From a virus: a DNA stretch of 64,000 nt. Below are positions 19,158 to 27,316 of this stretch, in pieces; the stretch's first letter is position 1, and each line of letters starts with the position of its first letter. A program made the position numbers and the translations under genes. The notes beneath the pieces were generated by a model, which saw nothing but the letters and a program-made list of their open reading frames with translations, was not told where the DNA came from and made no database searches. The stretch covers positions 1 to 64,000 of IMG/VR virus record IMGVR_UViG_3300030117_001886, one strand, 5' to 3'.

Positions 19158-19910
19158 TTATGATACCCAGTCATCATCTTCTGAGATAGTATCAGTCTCT
19201 GCATCTGGTGTTACAACAGCTAGTTGAGGACTAAATACTCCCCATGCTAGTGTAGTATCAAACTCTGCATTGAAAGCTCCATACTCATCGTTAATCTTCT
19301 TAACAAACAAGTCGTCTCTCTGAGGCTTAACTCTACCAAAGAACTTAGTGTATACAGATTGATACTTACCATCTTTTACACCAACTAATAGTCTTATTTC
19401 ATTGTTAGAAAGTAATCCAACCAAAGCACGAACTTCAGTTACATCACCTTTTGCAATCTTTTCTATAGTTTCAAAGTAAGCTTCGTCGCCATTAGCAACA
19501 TTAGCCCACGCTTTAGTAAAGTCTACCAAAGTATCCTCACCAATGCGCGCCTTGCGTAACCCTTCTTTCTTAAACCATTCGTATGTTGGTTCTCCATCAG
19601 AGTAACATGTTTGACCAATAGCATTAATCCATTGATTCTTTCCAGACTGAGATACACGCTCAGTTGGGTTCATAAGAATATCAAATCTAGTAGTTAGATC
19701 ATCATTCTTAACCCAAAAGGTTAATTTAAAATATTCAGTACCATTTAAGTCTGCGTAATAGTTAGGCTCACTTTTTACCATGATACCCAATTCATGCAAT
19801 TGATCCATAGTAGGATTAACTGCAATCACTTTAAAATTTGCCAGGCCAGAGTATAATTTTATACCACCACCTGATACTTCGACATTGCTGTCATTGCTTT
19901 TAATTGCCAT
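19158..19910 (-). CDS. probable single-stranded DNA-binding protein
   Basis: The protein has 250 residues, a beta-rich body and a strongly acidic C-terminal tail (ETDTISEDDDWVS), the hallmark of SSB proteins that recruit partners through the tail. The central part (EYFKLTFWVKNDDLTTRFDILM) could be an OB-fold strand pair. It lies beside the primase, the Sak4-like ATPase and the helicase, and crAss-like phages encode SSBs of this size in that setting. No strict SSB sequence signature is visible, so the call combines tail, size and context. It is followed by a strong terminator, so it may be highly expressed from its own transcript. Confidence 0.62.
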   Translation of the reverse strand: MAIKSNDSNVEVSGGGIKLYSGLANFKVIAVNPTMDQLHELGIMVKSEPNYYADLNGTEYFKLTFWVKNDDLTTRFDILMNPTERVSQSGKNQWINAIGQTCYSDGEPTYEWFKKEGLRKARIGEDTLVDFTKAWANVANGDEAYFETIEKIAKGDVTEVRALVGLLSNNEIRLLVGVKDGKYQSVYTKFFGRVKPQRDDLFVKKINDEYGAFNAEFDTTLAWGVFSPQLAVVTPDAETDTISEDDDWVS

Positions 19911-19928
19911 AATAAACTAGTTTAATAA

Positions 19929-20309
19929 TTAAAATTCATCTTCTTCACCAAACTCACCTATAAAAGGATCTTCTTCTTGTAGTTCTGGTGTAGCTTCTAC
20001 AGTCATAGATGCTTCTGTGTGTACATCTACATCTGGTGCAGTTTCTACAGGGATACTAGTCTGGTTAGGATCTACAGCTGTATCATCTACAAAGTTGAAA
20101 GAAAGTTTTCTTACCTTCTTAGCTTTTTTGCCTTTCAATGTTGGGTGTTCAAACATTTGTTTTACTTCCCAAGCTTGTAAGCCATACTTGTCTTTGATAC
20201 CGTTACGATCAATACCATTGTCTAGATCTTCCAAGATCATAGATACTGTAATAGTGTTTGGTGTTTCGTTTTTTTGCGTCTCCTCGCCAGGCGTTCTTGC
20301 TTCAATCAT
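19929..20309 (-). CDS. unknown protein with HTH-like basic segment and acidic tail
   Basis: The protein has 126 residues. The middle holds a compact helical segment (ILEDLDNGIDRNGIKDKYG) that reads like a small helix-turn-helix. LKGKKAKKVRKLSFNFVDD follows, and then an acidic, low-complexity tail ending in EFGEEDEF. Related small proteins accompany replication genes in Bacteroidota phages, and I infer a DNA-binding accessory factor. The acidic tail parallels that of the adjacent SSB-like gene. The function is unknown. Confidence 0.72.
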   Translation of the reverse strand: MIEARTPGEETQKNETPNTITVSMILEDLDNGIDRNGIKDKYGLQAWEVKQMFEHPTLKGKKAKKVRKLSFNFVDDTAVDPNQTSIPVETAPDVDVHTEASMTVEATPELQEEDPFIGEFGEEDEF

Positions 20310-20328
20310 GATTTTTTAATTTAAGCGG

Positions 20329-21027
20329 TTAATCAATAAATATTTCTGACCATTTTAAAGGCATGGTCTTACCTTTTAAGTGGTGACAACGTGAGCCAGC
20401 AGTTACATCATCCATAGAGTTGAAAGAAACCATAGTCTCATCATCCTCTCTGTAGATGTAGCCAACAGCGTCAGCGTTAGCACATGTTATCTGCTTGATC
20501 TTACCAGTCAAATCAAGGTCCTTTACAGCAACCTCTTTGCCTTTCTTCTCAAGCATTTTGTCCTTTAGGTGACCAACTAAGATAACATGATCTGCTAGTG
20601 TATTCAATCTATCTATCCATTTCTTGTAGGCTATACGTAAATATAAATAGCCAGCACCATTTGGCAATGATAGGACTGATGCACCAGGGTTCTTTTGTTC
20701 AAAGTTTTTACCCATAGGTGTTTTCATATAAATTTGTTTAGCTTCTGCTTCACACCATTCCTCAAGTTTTGAGATAGTGTCAATAGCAACATACTTATAT
20801 GGTTTGCCATCTTTTACAATAGCTTTACCAACCTCAGCAAGTTCTTTCAAGTTACTAACTTTGATCTTCAAAGCATCAACCATGTCTGAACCTTCTTCAA
20901 GGTCAATAATCAAACAGTCTTTCAACTGCGATAATACTGTAGTCTTACCTATCTTAGGTGGACCATAGATTATCATGTTCTTAGGCGATTTACGGCTCGC
21001 CTTAACCACAGTTTTTGGTAATTCCAT
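20329..21027 (-). CDS. Sak4-like RecA-family ATPase (recombination mediator)
   Basis: This 232-residue P-loop ATPase has Walker A GPPKIGKTT (residues 22-30), DLEEGSDM (37-44) and a Walker B strand YVAIDTISKLEEW. HVILVGHLKD completes the RecA-type core. This pattern is that of phage Sak4 single-strand annealing or recombination ATPases, usually encoded beside SSB. It would promote homologous recombination of replicating phage DNA. The stop of the helicase gene abuts its start. The ATPase call is secure; the Sak4 assignment is likely. Confidence 0.82.
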   Translation of the reverse strand: MELPKTVVKASRKSPKNMIIYGPPKIGKTTVLSQLKDCLIIDLEEGSDMVDALKIKVSNLKELAEVGKAIVKDGKPYKYVAIDTISKLEEWCEAEAKQIYMKTPMGKNFEQKNPGASVLSLPNGAGYLYLRIAYKKWIDRLNTLADHVILVGHLKDKMLEKKGKEVAVKDLDLTGKIKQITCANADAVGYIYREDDETMVSFNSMDDVTAGSRCHHLKGKTMPLKWSEIFID

Positions 21028-21974
21028 TATGTACGTTCTTTAATAGTGAATGTATTTAGTTCTGCTTCATAGCCTATCATACCAAGTAACCCATCACGGT
21101 TCTTCTCTACATGACATGCTAGCAAGCCTTTAGGATTTTCACCACAATACTCTGCCGTTATACCGTATAGATCATGCGGGCGTTGTAACATCATAACAAC
21201 ATGTGCATCTTGACCAATACTGTCACCACCAAATAGATCTGACAGCATAGGTTGGTATTGATTCTTTGCACGATGTTCTTGCTCAATGTTACGATTGAGT
21301 TGTGATAATAGTATGTTGACTGCGCCCATAGTAGACTGCATCCACATACATCCTTTTGATATAGTATTTAGTTTCTTTAGTTCTGTATCTTCGCTTCCTC
21401 GTATTAGTCTTGAATGATCAAATATGTTTATTATTGTAGTTGTAGGTTTACTTAGTTGTATCTCTTCGTTTGCGTTCATTATATATTCCATTGTCCTCGG
21501 CACATTATTAAAGTATATAGGATAGTTCCCATACTTCATAACTTTCTTTGCGTAGCTTTGAAAGTCCATGTCTGAAAGTCTTTTGTTTATTGACAGTAAA
21601 TCTGCCATCTCTTTCTTTACATCTTTTGATGCGGACCTCATCACTTGCTGATAACCAGGCATCTCAAATGTCCAATAAAGAACAACAATATTTTTATCCT
21701 TATTGTTGTCTAGTACATCAAAGATTAACTGATTACTAAATGCGGACTTACCCACACCGGGGCGCCCTGCTATAACATACATCTTACCACGTTGTAGACC
21801 ACCAAGAAGATTGCGATTGAGTCTAGGCCATAGAGTTGGTAATACATCACGTTTACCAAGTTTAGCTTCTTTGACTATTGCGATTGATTGCTTTACAGCT
21901 TTGTCTATCTTCTGGAACCCACGGGTAGAGAATACGTCATAGCTTTCTGCTGATACGTTCTCTTTTTTCTCCAT
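21027..21974 (-). CDS. replicative DNA helicase, DnaB type (C-terminal RecA domain only)
   Basis: The protein has 315 residues. Walker A is AGRPGVGKSAFSNQ (residues 69-82), then VLYWTFEMPG, a Walker B strand IINIFDHSRLIRG, and SQLNRNIEQEHRAKNQ with the DnaB family arginines, followed by DLFGGDSIGQDAHVVMMLQRP. It lacks the N-terminal domain of bacterial DnaB, as is common in phages. It unwinds the fork and is expected to work with the primase (18094) and polymerase (24771). Its start overlaps the upstream gene by 38 bases. Confidence 0.92.
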   Translation of the reverse strand: MEKKENVSAESYDVFSTRGFQKIDKAVKQSIAIVKEAKLGKRDVLPTLWPRLNRNLLGGLQRGKMYVIAGRPGVGKSAFSNQLIFDVLDNNKDKNIVVLYWTFEMPGYQQVMRSASKDVKKEMADLLSINKRLSDMDFQSYAKKVMKYGNYPIYFNNVPRTMEYIMNANEEIQLSKPTTTIINIFDHSRLIRGSEDTELKKLNTISKGCMWMQSTMGAVNILLSQLNRNIEQEHRAKNQYQPMLSDLFGGDSIGQDAHVVMMLQRPHDLYGITAEYCGENPKGLLACHVEKNRDGLLGMIGYEAELNTFTIKERT

Positions 21975-22449
21975 CTTCTACATTTTCATACTTTTCCCAA
22001 GTATAATTATTTAACCAAGTTTCTATGTTCTGCATATACGCTATGTCTTGAACCTTTAGCTGATTGTTTAAGCATTTGATAATATACTTATGTACATGTG
22101 GTTTGTTTGCCACAAGTTTTGAGTATCTTTTCTTTGCTTTTTTGTTGCTAGCAGCGTCTGGATTTTTTGCACAGAGTACACGCACATTACCTGATGACGT
22201 TGTAACTCTATTAGGGTAAATACTTATTAGTTCTGCAAACATTGCATCTACATCGGATACAAACAAATCAAGAAACTTTTCAGTAACTGTATTTTCATTT
22301 ACCCATCCGCGTAGTTGCAAGTCTGCTGGATCATATTTAAGTTTTACTTTGTCTAAGAGATTTTGTGCATTCTTATACACAATATACAAGTATACATACT
22401 CATCAGGAGATAAATTATTTTCTGATATTAGTCTGATATTCAGGTCCAT
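21937..22449 (-). CDS. unknown replication-module protein upstream of DnaB-type helicase
   Basis: This 170-residue protein is mostly helical, with a basic patch (NKKAKKRYSKLVANK) and an aromatic C-terminal region (IETWLNNYTWEKYEN). I do not recognise the family. It overlaps the helicase start by 38 bases, so its synthesis is probably coupled to the helicase. Phage helicase loaders and replisome organisers often sit at this position and have similar helical, basic character, but no loader motif is visible. Confidence 0.72.
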   Translation of the reverse strand: MDLNIRLISENNLSPDEYVYLYIVYKNAQNLLDKVKLKYDPADLQLRGWVNENTVTEKFLDLFVSDVDAMFAELISIYPNRVTTSSGNVRVLCAKNPDAASNKKAKKRYSKLVANKPHVHKYIIKCLNNQLKVQDIAYMQNIETWLNNYTWEKYENVEDGEKRERISRKL

Positions 22450-22469
22450 AGCATATAAATTTACGAAAA

Positions 22470-22697
22470 TTAATATTCAATTCCAAGATTTTTTGCTTGC
22501 AATCTTCTATCTTCTTCTTCAATTACAACTGCATACAAATTCATAATATCATCCAAAGTACAATCACAATTAAACTCTTTAGCCACAAGATCTGGCAACT
22601 CAGTTAAACATCTTGTTTCGTATTTTTCATGAACTAGCAGCACTGCTATTTCTAACATCTCTTTAGGTAATTTACCTTGTGTAACTTCTATAACCAT
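22470..22697 (-). CDS. small acidic helical protein, unknown
   Basis: This 75-residue protein is rich in Leu, Glu and Val and appears all-helical. It contains two cysteines (FNCDCTLDD) but no full metal site. It overlaps the SF2 helicase gene end by 10 bases and precedes the helicase-associated gene at 21937. The coding call rests on that spacing and on normal composition. The function is unknown. Confidence 0.68.
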   Translation of the reverse strand: MVIEVTQGKLPKEMLEIAVLLVHEKYETRCLTELPDLVAKEFNCDCTLDDIMNLYAVVIEEEDRRLQAKNLGIEY

Positions 22698-23854
22698 TTT
22701 ACATTATTTAAGGATTTAACACTACTTTTTAACCACTTCTCTTCCTGACTATCTTTTACATATAGTACATATATCTTACCAATCTTACCTTCTTGGTACC
22801 TGATAATCCTACCCACTCTCTGTATCATAGTTAGCCCTTTGCTGGTTAATCCACATATTACAGCCATTGTTGCATCTGCTACATCAAACCCTTGATTCAA
22901 AGCCTTAGTAGAGCATAGCACAGGTTTATCACCTGATCTAAAATCTGCTAGCGCTTGTTCTTTTGCTTTCTTACGTATACCGCTATGGTATATAGTAGAA
23001 AAAGGTTCTGTAGCATCTGCAAGTTTATTTGTAAACTCATTGTCACCACCAAACACAAGTATTTTTTCACCTATGTTCTTGATAACAATCTTTTGCAATG
23101 CAGCAATCTTACCATCGGCATGGTCTACTACAGCTTTACGTTGTCTAATAGCTCTGTAAAACTGTGCGGCTGCTGCTTTTTGTTCGTTTGTAGCTGTATT
23201 CTTGCCTGGCCCCATAATGTACTTTGCCTGATCAAACGCATCAAATTGTCCAAGAATATATTTAGAGTAAACAAAAGTATTGTTTGCTTTCTTATAATCT
23301 TTTTGTTCTGAATCTGTTAGTTTGATAGGTACGCAATGTACTACATAGGGAGACACTAATCCCAACTCAACACATTTGTCAAGTGAGATTCTATACACCA
23401 CAGGAGACATTTCATACAATACCTCTTTGTATTCTATATCTTCTGGCGGTGTTGCAGTCATACATAATAATCTATCCCAAGTATTGTTCTCAAAAAACTT
23501 ACGATACTCAGGAGACAAGCCTAGATGTATTTCATCACAAACCACCACGGTGTAATGATTACTCTCTAACTTATATGCAGACTGATAACATACTATATCA
23601 ACACGATCTAAAACGTGTTCATAGTTCCATTTTATAAACTCTTGTTTAAATTGTTCTTGAAGCTGATGTGTAGGCACTAGCACAAGACCCTTGCCAGACT
23701 CAGTACTATCCAAAGTTTTACCAACGGCAATAACTCCACATCTAGACTTACCAAAACCGGTACCAGCAATAATGCTGCCACTAAACTTATGTTTAGCCCA
23801 ATTATTAAGAGCTCTCTTTTGTTCTTCATCTTTTATTTTAATTAGCTTAGACAT
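22688..23854 (-). CDS. superfamily 2 helicase (DEAD/DEAH-like)
   Basis: The protein has 388 residues from the preferred start. It shows motif I AGTGFGKSR (residues 30-38), motif Ia VLVPTHQLQEQF, motif II VVVCDEIHLG, motif III CMTATPPED, a motif V region CSTKALNQGFDVADA and motif VI MIQRVGRIIRYQEG. It is a double-stranded DNA translocase or helicase of the UvsW/Res-type group, probably used in replication restart or recombination. A GTG/ATG start 15 bases upstream is possible, but the ATG at 23854 shares one base with the preceding stop (TAATG), which I take as the true start. Confidence 0.9.
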   Translation of the reverse strand: MSKLIKIKDEEQKRALNNWAKHKFSGSIIAGTGFGKSRCGVIAVGKTLDSTESGKGLVLVPTHQLQEQFKQEFIKWNYEHVLDRVDIVCYQSAYKLESNHYTVVVCDEIHLGLSPEYRKFFENNTWDRLLCMTATPPEDIEYKEVLYEMSPVVYRISLDKCVELGLVSPYVVHCVPIKLTDSEQKDYKKANNTFVYSKYILGQFDAFDQAKYIMGPGKNTATNEQKAAAAQFYRAIRQRKAVVDHADGKIAALQKIVIKNIGEKILVFGGDNEFTNKLADATEPFSTIYHSGIRKKAKEQALADFRSGDKPVLCSTKALNQGFDVADATMAVICGLTSKGLTMIQRVGRIIRYQEGKIGKIYVLYVKDSQEEKWLKSSVKSLNNVKWL

Positions 23855-24117
23855 TATTTGCACTTCCATAAGTTTACCGTCCTTTCTGTTTGAGTATCAT
23901 AAAAATCACCAGCATGTTCTACCAATCCCTTCTCACGAAGCTCTGATACACGTCCTGTAACTCTGTTAATATCCCAATCTAGTTTTTTAGCAATCATTCT
24001 GTTAGTGGCCTGCCCAAGATCTACATGTAATACTTTTAAAACTTGTGCCTGTCTTTTACTAATTGTACCCTCGTCAAATAACTTTTGATAGGAGGATACT
24101 GATTTATCATTTACCAT
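23854..24117 (-). CDS. small winged-helix DNA-binding protein
   Basis: The protein has 87 residues. The pattern KRQAQVLKVLH, TNRMIAKKLDWDINRVTGRVSELREKGLVEHAGD and a final beta hairpin (TERTVNLWK) is a MarR-like winged helix, with the recognition helix at NRVTGRVSELRE. Such proteins are common in phage replication blocks, and this one may be a regulator or a replication accessory factor. Coupling to the SF2 helicase is shown by the one-base TAATG overlap. Its binding site is unknown. Confidence 0.75.
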   Translation of the reverse strand: MVNDKSVSSYQKLFDEGTISKRQAQVLKVLHVDLGQATNRMIAKKLDWDINRVTGRVSELREKGLVEHAGDFYDTQTERTVNLWKCK

Positions 24118-24349
24118 ATATGTTTTCTTCTATTTCTTCACTAATATGTTCAGAGCAAGCTATACCAGTCTTTTCTAAGAAAGGTAGTATATCTACAGTT
24201 CTATAGCTTGAAGAGTCCTTTTCCATAGCATGTATAAATACACGATGAACGATCACTCCACCTACATACCCTGTAGTATCATCTGCTTCTGAATAGTCAT
24301 ACTCAGCTTGAAGACTATAATCTTGTATTTCAAACTCATATAAATTCAT
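24107..24349 (-). CDS. small acidic unknown protein
   Basis: This 80-residue protein is acidic, with a beta-rich beginning (MNLYEFEIQDYSLQAEYDYSE) and a Cys-containing helical end. It overlaps the winged-helix gene by 11 bases and the DnaA-like gene by 4 bases (ATGA), which supports its reality. No family is recognised. Confidence 0.72.
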   Translation of the reverse strand: MNLYEFEIQDYSLQAEYDYSEADDTTGYVGGVIVHRVFIHAMEKDSSSYRTVDILPFLEKTGIACSEHISEEIEENIYGK

Positions 24350-24783
24350 GTTAGTAATTCTTTTACGTTAATAATTTGTTCTTTTAGTTCCTTATTTTCA
24401 TGTTCGAGATATTCTACACGAGCTGCAAACTTTGCAATCATGTCATCTTTATCATTACAATCAGACATGCCTTTAATACCTACAGCTACTTCACATATAC
24501 CAAAAAATTCTGCATATGGTTTATCTACATCCATAAGATCAGCGTGTACCTTGAATGCATGTAACACAGTAGAGTGATCTCTATGAAACACGCCAGCATT
24601 TACAGTCGTACTATAATGCAACTTATCATTGATAAGAACCATGCATATACGTCTTGCTGCAACTACCTCGCCTTGTCTTGTTTTACCTCTAATTTTACTA
24701 ATAGGAACTTCAGTTAGCCTAGATACTGTAGCAAGTATTCTTGCAACGTTTGCATCTAGTTTATATAATTTTACTTTTCCCAT
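24346..24783 (-). CDS. stand-alone DnaA domain IV (DnaA-box-binding) protein with coiled coil
   Basis: The protein has 145 residues. Residues about 10-90 match the DNA-binding domain IV of DnaA: a VSRLTEVPISKIRGKTRQ segment, EVVAARRICMVLIND, and HRDHSTVLHAFKV, which corresponds to the DnaA signature GRDHTTVLHA that contacts the DnaA box. The AAA+ ATPase domain of bacterial DnaA is absent. A heptad-rich C-terminus (ARVEYLEHENKELKEQI) probably dimerises it. I infer an origin-binding or DnaA-competing factor of the phage. It directly follows the DNA polymerase gene, which it overlaps by 13 bases. Confidence 0.83.
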   Translation of the reverse strand: MGKVKLYKLDANVARILATVSRLTEVPISKIRGKTRQGEVVAARRICMVLINDKLHYSTTVNAGVFHRDHSTVLHAFKVHADLMDVDKPYAEFFGICEVAVGIKGMSDCNDKDDMIAKFAARVEYLEHENKELKEQIINVKELLT

Positions 24784-26675
24784 GATTTACTAATATTTGT
24801 GTCTGCTTTTAACAAACCGTTAGTTACTACTTTTAATGCCGCATCCTCCATGTGTCTAGTCATAATATCTACCCATTGTTCTGCAAATTCTATCTTACAA
24901 ATAGTATCAATCTGATCATGAACTGTCATTACAATCTTCACAGGATAGTTATTCTTCTTGATAGCTTGACGAATATATATAAGAGCAAGTTTAGTCATGT
25001 CAGCTGATGCGCCTTGTATAGGTGTATTTTTACTAGCACGTTCTATACTACCAAGCTCAAAGGCTTGACTCTTGTCTTTGTATATGCGGGGATACCATGT
25101 AGGAAACCAGCGTCTTCTATTGAAAGGGGGAAAGGTTTTTATATATCCAAACTTTTTACCAAACGAACCAAGCTTATCAAGGAATCCACCGATAGCTGGG
25201 AATGCTGCAAAATATTTTTGAATAAGTATCTCTGCTTCTTTAATAGTAATGTTAAGAGTATCTGCAAGTTTATGTGGGCCCATACCGTAAGCAAGACCAA
25301 AGTTAATTGTCTTAACATTTGTTCTTAACTTACCGTGTTTAGGACATTTACATTTACTCTTATTCTTCATATAACTACAATTCTCTTCAGCTGTATCTAT
25401 CCACTCTTGGCCATAAACAAGATCTGCACATACACTGTGCAAGTCCTGTCCTTGTTCAAGAGCATTTATCCATACAGGATCTTTAGAACCAAATGCTATT
25501 ACATTTAGCTCTTGAGAAGAATAATCACTAGATACAAAGCACCAACCTCCAGGAGCAAGAAAACAATTACGGAACTTATTATCCGCAGGTATCTGTTGCA
25601 TGTTTGGCTTCTTGGATGCGACGCGTCCAGTGTCAAGTATTTGATTGAATTGTGTATGTATTTTACCATCGCTTGAAACAAATTTAAAGAAGTCTTTACC
25701 ATAAGAAGTAGCAAGCTTCATCTTTTCTTTGTACTTAACATACAAATCAATGATTTCATACTTGTGTCTGTATTTATACATCTTCTTACCGTTAACGTCT
25801 TCTAGATCAGGGACCAATTTTTTAAATACTTTAAGTACTTGTGTAGGGCTGGTCCACTTAATCCCCACTTTACGTAAATCTTCTTTAGGAGTAAACAAGT
25901 CACCTTGAATATGAGATGGGACAAATTCAGACAGTTGATGATTATTAACTACAAATTCGTCTAGTTTATCCCTCATAGTCAAGGCTTCTTGTTCGCTAGC
26001 TCGTGCGATGACCTCCCAAGCCTCTCTATCAATATCAATACCATTGTATTCAATATCAGAGAATGCTAACACCGCTCGATTTTCAAGTTCTACTACCTTG
26101 TTTAGTTTAAATTCATCTATCTTAGGTAGTTGTAGATTACGTAGTTTACATAAATACTCTACATCTTTAGCACCGTATTGTATTTGATCATCACGATAGG
26201 CCTGACCTTGTAGACCTATAAACTGATTTCTGGTTTCTTTGTTAAGTTCTACATTTAAGTATCTCTTACAAAGGTCTTTCAATCCATAGCCTATGTGACG
26301 ACCACAAGATAACACACGTTCCACCAAAAACGTATCATATACGTTATCACACTCTATGTTTGCCCATTTCTTAATAAATTTATAGTCAAACTTAGCATTG
26401 TGAAATATTTTAATAATCTTTTTACTTTCTAGTATTTGTCTAAGAGGTTCTATACTGATATGTCTAGTATCAATTACATACTGGTTGTTCTCATCACCTA
26501 TCTGAAACATAATCATTTTCTTACAGGTAAAGTCAAAGCCTTCAGTCTCAGTGTCAACACCGAGGACTTCCTGTCTTCCGCAATAAGCTACAGCTTGATT
26601 GATAGTAGCTAGTTCATATAAATCACTATTAAAGTCGTCTCCTAGAGCAGTACTATTTGTTATCAGCTTTATCAT
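24771..26675 (-). CDS. DNA polymerase family A with 3'-5' exonuclease
   Basis: The protein has 634 residues. The proofreading domain shows ExoI VDTETEG (D41, E43), ExoII FHNAKFDYKF and ExoIII YGAKDVEYL. The polymerase domain has motif A SSDYSSQELNVIA (near residue 382), motif B RTNVKTINFGLAYG and motif C VMTVHDQID (near residue 583). Motif C reads HDQ where HDE is usual. A Cys/His-rich insertion (CSYMKNKSKCKCPKHGK) sits immediately before motif B and could bind zinc. The 5' nuclease function is provided by the separate FEN gene at 12769. It is the replicative polymerase of the phage. The start overlaps the upstream small gene by 23 bases. Confidence 0.95.
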   Translation of the reverse strand: MIKLITNSTALGDDFNSDLYELATINQAVAYCGRQEVLGVDTETEGFDFTCKKMIMFQIGDENNQYVIDTRHISIEPLRQILESKKIIKIFHNAKFDYKFIKKWANIECDNVYDTFLVERVLSCGRHIGYGLKDLCKRYLNVELNKETRNQFIGLQGQAYRDDQIQYGAKDVEYLCKLRNLQLPKIDEFKLNKVVELENRAVLAFSDIEYNGIDIDREAWEVIARASEQEALTMRDKLDEFVVNNHQLSEFVPSHIQGDLFTPKEDLRKVGIKWTSPTQVLKVFKKLVPDLEDVNGKKMYKYRHKYEIIDLYVKYKEKMKLATSYGKDFFKFVSSDGKIHTQFNQILDTGRVASKKPNMQQIPADNKFRNCFLAPGGWCFVSSDYSSQELNVIAFGSKDPVWINALEQGQDLHSVCADLVYGQEWIDTAEENCSYMKNKSKCKCPKHGKLRTNVKTINFGLAYGMGPHKLADTLNITIKEAEILIQKYFAAFPAIGGFLDKLGSFGKKFGYIKTFPPFNRRRWFPTWYPRIYKDKSQAFELGSIERASKNTPIQGASADMTKLALIYIRQAIKKNNYPVKIVMTVHDQIDTICKIEFAEQWVDIMTRHMEDAALKVVTNGLLKADTNISKSWEK

Positions 26676-26871
26676 TTGGCATAATTTTTCTTAAAGAATC
26701 GTGAAATGTTTCATCAAATTCTAATAAATATTTTGCATATGTAAGGCTAATATTTTTACCTTGAAACGATACAGTTTCTTCATTATTCTTCTCAGCTATG
26801 AAATATGCACGTCGTAAATCTTCCATATAGCCTTGTTGTATAGCCATATATACTTCTTTCATTTTACCCAT
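26653..26871 (-). CDS. small unknown protein upstream of DNA polymerase
   Basis: This 72-residue, probably helical protein has no motif I recognise. An upstream in-frame start at 26895 exists. The ATG at 26871 is preferred because it overlaps the preceding stop by 8 bases (ATGGGTAA), the same coupling layout seen at 12268 and 12776. Its end overlaps the polymerase start by 23 bases. Confidence 0.68.
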   Translation of the reverse strand: MGKMKEVYMAIQQGYMEDLRRAYFIAEKNNEETVSFQGKNISLTYAKYLLEFDETFHDSLRKIMPNDKADNK

Positions 26872-27091
26872 TGTAATAATCTTTAATGTTGACATTTTGT
26901 TCTTCCATAATTACACGTTCGTTAGATTTTTCGTAAGGAAAAGTCATCCCAAACATCAGTTGAAAGGAAATATCAGAGTTAATAATTTTTGGTATTTCTA
27001 ACCATTTTTCTGTTGTAACATATTCACCAGCTTCATCGTATATATGTCTGGTTCTCAGTATGTTCTGGTGGTGTCCGTTATTATTTGCCAT
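26864..27091 (-). CDS. small unknown protein
   Basis: This 75-residue polar protein has a His/Asn-rich start and the segment EKWLEIPKIINSDISFQLMF. It is the first gene after the terminator at 27114-27146. A plausible promoter is not evident, so read-through or an unrecognised promoter is required. The function is unknown. Confidence 0.68.
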   Translation of the reverse strand: MANNNGHHQNILRTRHIYDEAGEYVTTEKWLEIPKIINSDISFQLMFGMTFPYEKSNERVIMEEQNVNIKDYYNG

Positions 27092-27113
27092 CTTGTTTTT
27101 GGAGTTTTAAAGC

Positions 27114-27146
27114 ATAAAAAAGGTAGAGGATTGCTCCCCTACCTTC
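27114..27146 (-). terminator. rho-independent terminator of a short transcription unit
   Basis: On the minus strand AAGGTAG and CTACCTT (27120-27126 with 27139-27145) enclose an inner GGA/TCC helix and are followed by TTTTTT. It ends the short unit that begins at the promoter at 27285-27315. Confidence 0.88.
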
Positions 27147-27166
27147 AAATTAATTAATTTTAATTA

Positions 27167-27232
27167 CTAGTCGAATATTATGGCCTTAATAACTATAACA
27201 ATAATTAGTATAATAGCTATGTATAAGGCCAT
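27167..27232 (-). CDS. 21-residue hydrophobic mini-protein (or structured small RNA)
   Basis: ATG at 27232 opens a 21-codon frame ending in TAG: MALYIAIILIIVIVIKAIIF plus a final Asp. It is almost entirely hydrophobic, with one Lys, so it could be a single-pass membrane peptide. The frame is bracketed by a consensus promoter (27285-27315) and a strong terminator (27114-27146) with nothing else between them. The A-rich upstream context suits a Bacteroidota start. However, TATGGCCTTA (27179-27188) and TAAGGCCATA (27224-27233) form a 10-bp inverted repeat across the frame, so the product could be a small RNA. AT-rich DNA also yields Ile/Leu runs by chance. Confidence 0.42.
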   Translation of the reverse strand: MALYIAIILIIVIVIKAIIFD

Positions 27233-27284
27233 AAATTTGGTTTCTTGAAATGAGGTTATAAAATTTCTTATTACAATTTGATAA

Positions 27285-27315
27285 CAAATATACAATAAAA
27301 ATCTATACCTCCAAA
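27285..27315 (-). promoter_or_regulatory. consensus Bacteroidota promoter of a short unit
   Basis: On the minus strand TTTG (27315-27312), exactly 19 bases, then TATATTTG (27292-27285). It is the best promoter match noted in the window. It drives only the roughly 150-base segment up to the terminator at 27114. Confidence 0.8.
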
Positions 27316-27316
27316 C

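Noticed and set aside
27179-27233. CRISPR-like or transposon-end inverted repeat
   Set aside because: There is a single inverted pair with no repeats, spacers or transposase nearby; it lies inside one short transcription unit.
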